Part shown: positions 1 to 7,099 of the stretch, one piece after another | Numbering within the stretch: position 1 is the first letter of the stretch | Layout of the letters: the number at the start of each line of letters is the position of its first letter | From: CAYMAZ01 sp964428185 | Lineage (GTDB): Bacteria; Bacteroidota; Bacteroidia; Bacteroidales; DTU049 | Length of the DNA: 12,094 bases | NCBI GenBank assembly: GCA_964428185.1 | Contig: CAYRXH010000075.1 | Coordinates: 1 to 12,094 of the forward strand | Reading direction: 5' to 3' | Notes under the pieces: generated by a model | Seen by the model: only the letters and a program-made list of their open reading frames with translations | Database searches by the model: none | What the model was told of the DNA's origin: nothing | Position numbers and translations under genes: made by a program

Positions 1-1
1 A

Positions 2-1399
2 AAATCAGATTTATCAATAAAAGGTTTTGATATTGATGAAACAATTCTTTCTGAAGCAAAAGAGATTTTCAGCGATACTCCAAATTTAGATTTACACTTG
101 GGAGACTATATGTTCAATGATTGGGACAACAAATACGATGGTATAATTTGCAATCCACCCTATTTTAAGTTTCACGATTATGACAACAAAACAATTTTAA
201 ATGAAATCGAAAATCGGTTAAAAATCAAACTCAATGGTTTTACAAATCTTTACACACTATTCCTTTTAAAGTCCATCTATCAGTTAAAATCAAACAGCAG
301 ACTTGCCTATATCATACCATCGGAGTTTTTAAATTCAGATTATGGTAAACTTGTAAAATCGGCACTAATTAAAAAAAAGGTTTTAAGGCATATAGTCGTT
401 TTCGATTTTGAAGAAAATGTTTTTGACGATGCTTTGACAACTGCGTGTATTCTGTTATGTTCAAATGACAAGCATAATCAGAAAGTAAAGTTTACAACCA
501 TTAAAAAGATAGATGATTTAGAACAGATTAGAAGTTACATTTCACAGTATCCGCTTAATAATGGTGATGAATCAGCTATTAACATTAGCGACCTTGAACC
601 AGAAATTAAGTGGCGTAAATATTACCAACAGCAAAACGGAATTAGATATAAAAACTTAATTCCATTTTCAAGTGTAGCCAAAGTTGTACGTGGAATTGCC
701 ACCGGTGCAAATGAATATTTCACATTTTCTAAATCTAAAGCAACCCAATATGGGATTAATGAAAAATATTTACTTCCCTGTATCTGCAAAGCTGTTGACG
801 TTAAAGACAATTTTTTCACGAAAGACAATTTCCATTCATTAGTTAATAGCGACAAACAAACATTCTTATTAAACGCAATCAGCTCTAAAGATGAAAATGT
901 TTTAAAATACATTGAACTTGGAGTGACATCAGGAATTGATAAAAAATATCTAACAGCTTGTAGAACTCCGTGGTATTCTTTAGAAAATCGTCCGCCTTCA
1001 CCAATTTGGGTTTCTGTTTTCAATAGAAGCGGACTGAAATTCATTAGAAATGAAGCAAACATTTCCAATCTGACAACTTTTCATTGCGTTTATCCAGTTC
1101 AAGATAGCTTGTTCGACAGTGTTAATGTTGATGTTTTGTTTGCATATCTTTTGACAGACGTTGCAAGAGAGATATTTGAAGACAACCGCAGGGAATATGG
1201 TAACGGACTTCAAAAATTTGAGCCTAATGACCTTAACAAAGCAATGATGCTTGATTTGACATTGCTCGATAAAAAAACCGAAAATAAAATCATAGAGCTT
1301 TACAAGAAATTTAGGGAGACAGCTATAAACAAATCGCCAGACGACAGAGTTTTGGTTGAAATAAACGACATTTTTATAACAAAATATGTCTTGTCCTGA
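2..1399 (+). CDS. Adenine-specific DNA methyltransferase, 3' part (5' end outside window)
   Basis: The reading frame is open from base 2, so the gene begins before the window; 465 codons are visible. An NPPY tetrad (bases 152-163) is motif IV of amino-methyltransferases, which binds the flipped adenine. Upstream, GFDID (from base 23) looks like the acidic motif II that contacts S-adenosylmethionine. Motif I must lie outside the window. The long region after NPPY fits a C-terminal target-recognition domain, as in gamma-class N6-adenine methyltransferases of type II or IIG systems. An ATG at base 98 exists but would remove the cofactor region, so it is not the start. No restriction endonuclease is seen downstream; a partner could lie upstream. 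The stop codon falls inside an IS-like end that begins near base 1392, so the last residues may not be native. Class is confident; specificity is unknown. Confidence 0.85.
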   Translation, partial: KSDLSIKGFDIDETILSEAKEIFSDTPNLDLHLGDYMFNDWDNKYDGIICNPPYFKFHDYDNKTILNEIENRLKIKLNGFTNLYTLFLLKSIYQLKSNSRLAYIIPSEFLNSDYGKLVKSALIKKKVLRHIVVFDFEENVFDDALTTACILLCSNDKHNQKVKFTTIKKIDDLEQIRSYISQYPLNNGDESAINISDLEPEIKWRKYYQQQNGIRYKNLIPFSSVAKVVRGIATGANEYFTFSKSKATQYGINEKYLLPCICKAVDVKDNFFTKDNFHSLVNSDKQTFLLNAISSKDENVLKYIELGVTSGIDKKYLTACRTPWYSLENRPPSPIWVSVFNRSGLKFIRNEANISNLTTFHCVYPVQDSLFDSVNVDVLFAYLLTDVAREIFEDNRREYGNGLQKFEPNDLNKAMMLDLTLLDKKTENKIIELYKKFRETAINKSPDDRVLVEINDIFITKYVLS

Positions 1400-1633
1400 A
1401 ATAGGTTTACACAAATAGTGTAAATTTAACACCGCACAAAAATGAAAATGGACAAGAAAAAAGAAAACATCAACAAAGAGGCAATCGTAGCCGAGTATCT
1501 AACCGGAACAATTACTTATAGGGCGTTAGAAGCTAAATACGGAGTTCCAAGCAGGAGTATCTATGATTGGGTCATGGAATACCAGGGCAGAAAACCAAGC
1601 CGTAAAGAAAAAAAGCGACGGAAATTAGTGAGA
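1392..1633 (+). mobile_element. Remnant of an IS3-like insertion sequence (left end plus broken orfA)
   Basis: The segment starts with TGTCCTGAAATAGGTTTACAC, which begins TG like IS3-family ends. An HTH-type orfA starts 50 bp inside it, the usual arrangement for such elements. A 9-base stretch, aggtttaca (1403-1411), recurs inverted at 1679-1687 and may be what remains of the other end. No orfB (DDE integrase) is present. The orfA is cut off where another inverted repeat begins at 1634. The start is inferred from sequence resemblance; no target-site duplication was found. Confidence 0.4.
1406..1424. repeat. Short perfect hairpin between methyltransferase stop and orfA
   Basis: tttacac (1406-1412) and gtgtaaa (1418-1424) are perfect inverted arms around a 5-base loop. 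It lies in the leader of the orfA remnant and could be an IS sub-terminal site or a weak transcript hairpin. There is no following T tract. Confidence 0.4.
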
Positions 1634-1648
1634 TGGTCTTTCAATTAG
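1442..1648 (+). pseudogene. Truncated IS3-type transposase OrfA (helix-turn-helix)
   Basis: A 68-codon frame encodes a basic protein with a helix-turn-helix typical of IS3-family OrfA: EAIVAEYLTG, then YRALEAKYGVPSRSIYDWV (about residues 14-48), then a Lys/Arg-rich tail. In full elements OrfA is about 100-120 residues and continues into a leucine-zipper region, followed by OrfB with the DDE integrase. Here the frame ends abruptly in RWSFN-stop, and those last codons are the beginning of an inverted repeat at 1634, so the native 3' part seems replaced. A second in-frame ATG at 1448 is an alternative start. It could still make a small DNA-binding protein, but a dead transposase fragment is more likely. 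Confidence 0.6.
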
Positions 1649-1867
1649 GACAATTTTTTCATAAAGATAGTTTGTTTTTGTAAACCTGGAGAGCAGGGGG
1701 GAGACTCATAACTCATTTTTTTTGTTAATAATTCTATGCAGCTTCATGATACAAATTACTATGTATTTGATAGTCAATTGTTTGGTGAGGTCTTTCAAAT
1801 TCATTTCATAATGGACAGTTTTACGTTATTTTTTAAACTTATATTACTGTCCTAATTTTTTAGACCA
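1634..1867. mobile_element. 234-bp segment bounded by IS3-like terminal inverted repeats (MITE-like or deleted IS)
   Basis: The left end tggtctttcaattaggaca (1634-1652) is mirrored by tgtcctaattttttagacca (1848-1867). Read inward, both ends are TGGTCT, then 3-4 variable bases, then AATTAGGACA. The TG...CA termini and the TGnnCT...GGACA pattern resemble IS150-group IS3 ends. The interior (1653-1847) has no gene. The minus strand has a short open stretch that might be a transposase tail, but this is not convincing. Flanking bases (aga / tta) do not form a target duplication, so this may be a recombination product. Confidence 0.4.
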
Positions 1868-2056
1868 TTATAGGATTTATATGAAAAATCATAAGCCTCC
1901 ACCAAATCAGCTACAGATGACAATGAATTTTTAGAGGGGGGTCGCTTTTTGAATTGAAATAATTGTGTTTGATTACCAATAACTTACAGGCACAAATAGC
2001 CAAAAATTGATTTTAGTTGGATAATATAGTGTCAAAAAGTATTGTATATTTCCTCT

Positions 2057-2141
2057 AAAAAAAAGTAAAGTGGAGAGAGTGCAAATGGTGAGAAACTGCA
2101 GTTTCTCTCTACTCTCATCTAACTACTTGCTACTTTTTTTT
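2057..2141. repeat. Long imperfect inverted repeat with perfect 18-base central palindrome
   Basis: The centre gagaaactgcagtttctc (2090-2107) is a perfect palindrome. The outer arms aaaaaaaagta (2057-2067) and tactttttttt (2131-2141) are perfect 11-base complements, with patchy GAGAG/CTCTC complementarity between. The outer A8/T8 runs flanking a stem are what a bidirectional intrinsic terminator would show, which would insulate the receptor operon from upstream transcription. It could instead be a mobile hairpin element. Confidence 0.5.
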
Positions 2142-2146
2142 ATTCG

Positions 2147-2180
2147 TTTATGTGTAAATTCAAATTTTCATGTAAATTTG
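2147..2180 (+). promoter_or_regulatory. Putative Bacteroidota promoter of the copper-receptor operon
   Basis: taaatttg (2173-2180) matches the -7 element TAnnTTTG. A ttta (2147-2150) lies 22 bases upstream, an imperfect match to the -33 TTTG at slightly long spacing. This leaves a leader of roughly 90 bases before the receptor ATG. It is the best promoter candidate in the gap. Confidence 0.4.
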
Positions 2181-2275
2181 TCTTGATTTTTAAAAATCGT
2201 TAAAGGTTTCTGCGATTTTTGTAAATCACAAACCAAGAAAAATTAATTTTTAGAACACACTTTAATTTAGGTTCT

Positions 2276-4654
2276 ATGAAGAAACGGTTATTGTTATTAA
2301 CTCTTGTTGCACTGGTATCCTTATTTGGCTATTCCCAGACCTATAAAATATCAGGAAAAGTGATTGATGGAGAAAACAGTCAGGTGTTACCCTACGCTTC
2401 AGTTGTTATTTCTCCCCTGAACCGAAGTACAGTTACCGATTTAAATGGAGAATTTTCTTTAAAAGCGGAATCTGGTTCCTACATTCTTAAGGTGTATTAT
2501 CTGGGATATAAAACTATGGAAATTCCTGTTCAGCTTGGTTCTGAAGGAGTTCAGGAATTGGAAATTACAATGAGCAGGCAACCATTATTTCTCAGTGGCG
2601 TTGAAATAGTAGGCAACAAAATTGATGATGGAGTTATAAATGTTCAGTCGGTAACAGCCGCTCAGTTACGGCTATTAGGGACAGGGGAGCTTGGACAAGT
2701 CTTAAGAACAATCCCGAATGTCGGTGGTGTTCGAAAAGGAGGTGCTGTTCTTGATCCTGTCGTTCGTGGGTTCAAATATTCGCAACTAGGTGTTTATATT
2801 GACGGCTTGTTTTATATTGAAGGTGGTTGTCCCAACAGAATGGATCCTACTATTAGCCGTGTGGATGCACATGATATCGAAAGAATTGAAGTGATCAAGG
2901 GACCCTACGCATTAAAGTACGGACCCAATTTTGGTGGTGTCATCAGGCTTGTTTCCCATAATCCTATTCTGTTCAGCACCGAAAAGCCTGATTTTAGTCT
3001 GAATGCATTTGCAGAGGTAACTCCCTGGCTTGGAATGCGAGAGCATGTAAGACTGAATACCGGTAACAACAAAAATTCTTTGATGGTTTTTGGAGGACGG
3101 ACTGACTACGGAAATTTTCATGACGGAAATGGGGATGTTGTCCAAATGCAGGTACTCAAATATAATTTTGGGATTAAATCACTTCACAAAATCAGTGATA
3201 AAAGCATGCTAAAACTTACTTATAACAATCTTCAGGGAAGAAATGTTCTTTTTCATGCCTTGCCCATGGATGAAAGATCAGATAATACATGGTTTGCCCA
3301 TGCAGATTATCTGGGAGTTCTTCCGCTTGATGCTAATAAAAGTATTTCTCTGTCAATGTATTATGCATCGGTGGAACATATTATGGATAATTTTGAACGA
3401 CCAATTTCTGATACTGTAGCAGCAGTTTCAACTGTTTATGCTCAAACAATGGGGGCAAAATTCAGAAGTAACTGGCAAATCTCAGAAAACTCTGAACTTA
3501 TTGCAGGTATTGATATGCAGCGTATTCATAAGGACGGGCAGAGAGTTAAAACAATGATTATGCAAGCACCCACCGCTTCCGGAACCATTCCCAGAGCTGT
3601 GGACCAATTGTGGAATAATGCGTTCATAGATAATGCCGGACTATATGGAGAATGGAATATGAAACAGGGCAGAAATGAATTCTTTGCATCTGCACGCCTA
3701 GATCTTAATATGGCTGACTCCGACACCATTACTGTTGAAACACCTGCTGCTGGCACAATTTATACGTATGGGACGGATTCTATCCGGTCTCAATTTCTGA
3801 ATATTAGTGCTGCCGCAGGATATGCTTTTCATGTTTCTGAGAACCTGAAGATTTCATTAGCCGCGGGCAGGGGTGTCAGAAGTCCTGATATGCTTGAAAG
3901 ATTTATCATTTTATTGCCTGTGGGCTATGATAATTTCGATTATGTTGGAAATCCTGCTTTATTACCGGAAACAAACAATGAAGCTGATTTCACCATTGGC
4001 TATTCAAACAACAATATCGGAACTGCAGAAATGACGGTATTTTATTCTTTTGTTCAGAATTATATATACGGTCAGAGGATTCCTCCATCTGAACAAAAGC
4101 CACTATCTTCGGGTGTTCTTGGAGTTAAAAAGTTTGTCAATGCAGAATATGCAACATTCACTGGTTTTGAAGTTGCATATTCAACCCCTGTTCACAGGAT
4201 GCTTGTTTTTTCTGCTAGCGGGGCATGGACAGCCGGGACTGTGGGTGAAGCTGTTCAGGCAATTATTAATCCTGAGCTCCCTGTTAGTCAGCAGGTTATT
4301 GGCGACACTGTGCTACTTAATGATCCTCTCTCTGAAATACCACCCTTTGAAGGAAATGCTCAATTAAGTCTGAATTTATGGGACAGGAGAGTGATGTTTT
4401 CTTTTGCTTCTAGGATTATTGCTCCGCAAAACAGAGTGTCGGTCGCTTCTTACGAAATGACAACACCAGGAACCATTCTCTTTCATATTACTTCTTCATT
4501 TCAGTTGAGTGAAAAATTAAATGTTTCTGCAGGAGTTTATAACCTGTTCGATGAATATTATTATGAACATCTGAACCGTAGGATGATCGGATCTTCTAAT
4601 AAAATTTTTGAACCAGGCAGACGTTTTTTTGTGAATCTCAGTCTTCATCTTTAA
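2276..4654 (+). CDS. TonB-dependent outer-membrane receptor, probable copper receptor (OprC/NosA-like)
   Basis: This 792-residue protein should be an outer-membrane beta-barrel that uses TonB energy to import a ligand. Residues 1-21 are a signal peptide ending near YSQ. Residues about 23-105 are a carboxypeptidase-regulatory-like beta domain typical of Bacteroidota receptors. A plug follows (about 110-225), then a barrel to an aromatic/hydrophobic C-terminus. In the plug, GGCPNRMDP places C185 and M189 as CxxxM. In the barrel, EHIMDN gives H368 and M370 as HxM. OprC of Pseudomonas binds copper through CxxxM-HxM with near-identical spacing (183 residues Cys to His here, about 180 there), and GGCPNRMDP is a signature of the TonB-dependent copper receptor family. 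It heads an operon with MbnP/MbnH-like genes. The ligand could be copper or a copper chelate. No clear Shine-Dalgarno is present. Confidence 0.85.
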   Translation: MKKRLLLLTLVALVSLFGYSQTYKISGKVIDGENSQVLPYASVVISPLNRSTVTDLNGEFSLKAESGSYILKVYYLGYKTMEIPVQLGSEGVQELEITMSRQPLFLSGVEIVGNKIDDGVINVQSVTAAQLRLLGTGELGQVLRTIPNVGGVRKGGAVLDPVVRGFKYSQLGVYIDGLFYIEGGCPNRMDPTISRVDAHDIERIEVIKGPYALKYGPNFGGVIRLVSHNPILFSTEKPDFSLNAFAEVTPWLGMREHVRLNTGNNKNSLMVFGGRTDYGNFHDGNGDVVQMQVLKYNFGIKSLHKISDKSMLKLTYNNLQGRNVLFHALPMDERSDNTWFAHADYLGVLPLDANKSISLSMYYASVEHIMDNFERPISDTVAAVSTVYAQTMGAKFRSNWQISENSELIAGIDMQRIHKDGQRVKTMIMQAPTASGTIPRAVDQLWNNAFIDNAGLYGEWNMKQGRNEFFASARLDLNMADSDTITVETPAAGTIYTYGTDSIRSQFLNISAAAGYAFHVSENLKISLAAGRGVRSPDMLERFIILLPVGYDNFDYVGNPALLPETNNEADFTIGYSNNNIGTAEMTVFYSFVQNYIYGQRIPPSEQKPLSSGVLGVKKFVNAEYATFTGFEVAYSTPVHRMLVFSASGAWTAGTVGEAVQAIINPELPVSQQVIGDTVLLNDPLSEIPPFEGNAQLSLNLWDRRVMFSFASRIIAPQNRVSVASYEMTTPGTILFHITSSFQLSEKLNVSAGVYNLFDEYYYEHLNRRMIGSSNKIFEPGRRFFVNLSLHL

Positions 4655-4667
4655 AATGGTTTTTTTT

Positions 4668-5045
4668 ATGAAAAATAGATTTTACTCTTTAATAATCATC
4701 ATTGTATGTGCAATAATGTTTTTTGCTTGTGAAAAACAGGCATATAAAGTGAAAATTACGTATCGTATTCTGAACTTTGAAGATGGTTTTACTGTATATT
4801 ATAAACATAACTCAGATACTTTATACAAGGAAGTTATTAGTGGTTCTTATACATTGGCAACCCCCTGGAAAAAAGAATTTTATTCAGAACCAGGAGAAAT
4901 TGTTTATGTTTCAATGTTAGATACTACAATTGATTCATATTCCAGGGTTCAGATTTTGGTCAATGGAAAAATATATAAGGAAAAGGCAAGGACCAATGAC
5001 AGGTTTAAGCCTGTAGTAACTTCAGGAATTATCCCTTTTGAATAA
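4668..5045 (+). CDS. Small lipoprotein, possibly MmpS-like beta domain
   Basis: A 125-residue predicted lipoprotein with unknown function. I chose the ATG at 4668 because it gives a compact leader (MKNR, then a hydrophobic run) ending in FFAC with the lipidated Cys at position 21; an ATG at 4656, one base after the receptor stop, would add four residues. The mature part is all-beta in character: YKVKITYRI, VYYKH, then TPWKKEF and VQILVNGKIYKE. The order of strands, the PW-K pattern and the 'ILVNGK' strand recall the extracytoplasmic domain of MmpS-type accessory proteins, but without their terminal cysteines; I regard this as weak resemblance. Its position between the receptor and MbnP suggests a part in the same uptake process, for example as a periplasmic or surface partner of the receptor. 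No metal-binding motif is evident. Confidence 0.7.
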   Translation: MKNRFYSLIIIIVCAIMFFACEKQAYKVKITYRILNFEDGFTVYYKHNSDTLYKEVISGSYTLATPWKKEFYSEPGEIVYVSMLDTTIDSYSRVQILVNGKIYKEKARTNDRFKPVVTSGIIPFE

Positions 5046-5063
5046 ATTTAATCTAAATCGATT

Positions 5064-5891
5064 ATGAATTTTTCAATACGTCCAATTTCAGTTTTAATAA
5101 TGAGTTGTCTTTTGATCGTCAATTCATGCAAAGAGCCAGATCCTGTAGATGACACAAGATACGGAAAGATTCAGTTTGAGTTTTTACATTATTGGGGAGA
5201 TGAACCCCTTTTATATGATACTCTTATATACACCAATTCTGCAGGTAATGAGATGATGATCAATGAAATACAATATTTCATTTCTGACGTAACTCTGGCT
5301 TCTTCATTTGGAACTCATATGATTGATGACTGGGTGGATATATATTATATTGACAAGGATATTCCTTCAACACTGACATGGCAGGTGTATGACAGAATCC
5401 CCGTCGGGAATTATCAGCAACTTAGTTTCATATTCGGAATACCAGGACCTAAAAATATTCCATATATGTATGTTAATCCTCCGGAAAGAGACATGTTCTG
5501 GCCTATTTTTTTGGGTGGTGAAAATGGAGGATATCATTATTTGAAGCTCAATGGTAAATGGAGAGAGTTGCCTGAAAACCAAATCACACCATTCGATTTT
5601 CATTTGGGTGTTGGACAGATTTATGCAAGTGGTGTTGTAAGTGTAGATTCAATTACGGGTTTTGTTCAGAATTACTTTACAGTTCAATTGCCTTCATCAT
5701 CCTTTAGTGTTGAAGAGAATAAAACCACAGTTATTGAAATTGTTATGGATGTAAGAGAGTGGTTTCAAAATCCCAATGATTTTGATCTTGAAGAATGGGG
5801 AGGGTTTATAATGCAGAATCAGGAGGCAATGCACATGGCATGTGAAAACGGGGCTGATGCCTTTCGTATTAAAAGTATAAAAATTCAGTGA
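5064..5891 (+). CDS. MbnP-like copper-binding family lipoprotein
   Basis: This 275-residue protein matches the MbnP family in layout. After a lipoprotein leader (VNSC, Cys22) come KIQFEFLHYWGDEPL, then NEIQYFISDV, a DMFWP...GGYHYLKLNGKW segment (about 143-166), FDFHLG (H180), MDVREWF, and a C-terminal QEAMHMACENGADAF. In methanotrophs MbnP binds copper and one Trp is oxidised to kynurenine by the diheme partner MbnH; the related MopE/CorA proteins bind copper through His plus kynurenine. Candidate Trp and ligands here include W146, H158, H180 and the M256-H257-M258-C260 cluster, but which are used cannot be decided by eye. The start is 18 bases after the lipoprotein gene and the MbnH-like gene follows 2 bases later, so they are surely co-transcribed. 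The lipid anchor makes it membrane-bound rather than soluble. Confidence 0.82.
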   Translation: MNFSIRPISVLIMSCLLIVNSCKEPDPVDDTRYGKIQFEFLHYWGDEPLLYDTLIYTNSAGNEMMINEIQYFISDVTLASSFGTHMIDDWVDIYYIDKDIPSTLTWQVYDRIPVGNYQQLSFIFGIPGPKNIPYMYVNPPERDMFWPIFLGGENGGYHYLKLNGKWRELPENQITPFDFHLGVGQIYASGVVSVDSITGFVQNYFTVQLPSSSFSVEENKTTVIEIVMDVREWFQNPNDFDLEEWGGFIMQNQEAMHMACENGADAFRIKSIKIQ

Positions 5892-5893
5892 TT

Positions 5894-7090
5894 ATGAAAA
5901 GAATTTGTTTTTTTATTGCAATTGCTGCCTTGATACATTTGCATTCATGTAAACCAGATGTTCCGATAATTACTCCTATCCCTTCAGCCACACCATATTT
6001 GCTTGAAATACCTGAGGGATTCCCTGAACAGTTGAATATCCCTGATGAAAATCCTATCACTGTTGAAGGTGTCTGGCTTGGCAGACATTTGTTTTATGAC
6101 GGCAGGTTAAGCGGACGAACGCATCCCGATAGTCTCATGTCATGTGCTTCATGCCATATTCAGTCAAGAGGGTTTTCCACAGGAATAGATAATGCCCGTT
6201 TTCCGGGGGGTCATCCTTTTGGTCTGACGGGAATATACACTCCCCACTATACAATGCCTCTTGTCAATCTTGTGTTCAATTCAAATGGTTATTTGTGGAA
6301 TGGAATGATACATGAAACGAATACTTTCCTCTACAACAATGACCCAAGATATCACAGACGGAATCTTGAATCGCTGGTCTGGATGGGAATTGTGGCACCC
6401 CATGAAATGAACGGAAATATTGACAGAACTGTTGATCTAATAGCTTCAATTCCCATGTATCAGCAGATGTTTGCTGCTGCATTCGGAACACCTGAAGTAA
6501 CATATGAAAGGATTAGTTTTGCCATTGCCCAGTTCGTTCGAACCTTAATATCATCTGACAACAAATTTGACCAGTATCTTAGGGGTGAATATCAGATGAC
6601 TACATCAGAGTTAAACGGCTTTGTGTTATTTGTAACTGAAGAGGGGGCTGACTGCTTCCATTGTCATGGTGGTGATGGAAACCCGCTTTTCACCACTAAT
6701 CTGTATTATAATAATGCAAAAGACAGTTTGTTTAGTGATCCCCGTGACAGATATGCCATCACGGGAAACCCTTCAGATATTGGAGCCTACAAAGCTCCAA
6801 CCCTGAGAAATATCTTTTCAACGGCTCCATATATGCATGATGGAAGATTTGAAACAATTGATGAAGTTATTAATTTTTACAGCCATGGGCTTGTGTGGTC
6901 TCCCTATGTTCATCCTTTGATGCATAAAATTAATGAAGGAGGCGTACAGCTTTTGCCATCTGAAAAAACAGACCTGAAAAATTTCCTACTGCTGCTTCAG
7001 GATACAACTTTCCTAACAAATCCGAAATTCTCCAATCCAAGACCGGATGATCCATTTTTTCAGAGTGATCCTTTTGTAGAAAACAAATGA
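5894..7090 (+). CDS. Diheme c-type cytochrome, MauG/MbnH family, lipoprotein
   Basis: I use the ATG at 5894 (398 residues); an in-frame GTG at 5888 overlaps the previous stop and is less likely. The leader ends in LHSC (Cys19), so the protein is probably lipid-anchored. Two CXXCH haem sites are visible: CASCH (84-88) and CFHCH (254-258). LGRHLFYDGRLSG before haem 1, the APYMHDGRF stretch, and NFYSHG with Y329 are typical of the bacterial cytochrome c peroxidase/MauG superfamily. The Tyr at the position where peroxidases have a Met ligand points to the MauG/MbnH branch, which makes high-valent haem and oxidises a Trp of a partner protein, rather than a classical peroxidase. Lying 2 bases after the MbnP-like gene, its likely substrate is that protein. 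A general diheme peroxidase remains possible. It converges on the next gene with a 9-base gap. Confidence 0.85.
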   Translation: MKRICFFIAIAALIHLHSCKPDVPIITPIPSATPYLLEIPEGFPEQLNIPDENPITVEGVWLGRHLFYDGRLSGRTHPDSLMSCASCHIQSRGFSTGIDNARFPGGHPFGLTGIYTPHYTMPLVNLVFNSNGYLWNGMIHETNTFLYNNDPRYHRRNLESLVWMGIVAPHEMNGNIDRTVDLIASIPMYQQMFAAAFGTPEVTYERISFAIAQFVRTLISSDNKFDQYLRGEYQMTTSELNGFVLFVTEEGADCFHCHGGDGNPLFTTNLYYNNAKDSLFSDPRDRYAITGNPSDIGAYKAPTLRNIFSTAPYMHDGRFETIDEVINFYSHGLVWSPYVHPLMHKINEGGVQLLPSEKTDLKNFLLLLQDTTFLTNPKFSNPRPDDPFFQSDPFVENK

Positions 7091-7099
7091 TATCTTAAA

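Larger units (their letters stand above)
1868..2275. other. Gene-free intergenic region upstream of the receptor operon
   Basis: No plausible start-to-stop gene is visible on either strand. The region holds a minus-strand open stretch without a start codon (1852-1983) that may be gene debris, a long imperfect inverted repeat (2057-2141), a promoter-like site (2147-2180), and small A/T hairpins in the probable leader of the receptor gene (2185-2220). Confidence 0.6.

Noticed and set aside
622..1432. Two long minus-strand open frames under the methyltransferase
   Set aside because: They lie opposite a recognised gene and their translations show no domain-like pattern.
4050..4367. 105-codon plus-strand open frame inside the receptor gene
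   Set aside because: It is in another frame of a clear receptor barrel; no family signal or start context.
5888..5893. GTG start for the diheme protein
   Set aside because: The GTG overlaps the previous stop codon; the ATG two codons later gives a normal lipoprotein leader.
2276..7090. Methanobactin precursor peptide or biosynthesis genes in the operon
   Set aside because: No small Cys-containing precursor ORF, MbnB or MbnC homologue is visible between or around these genes.
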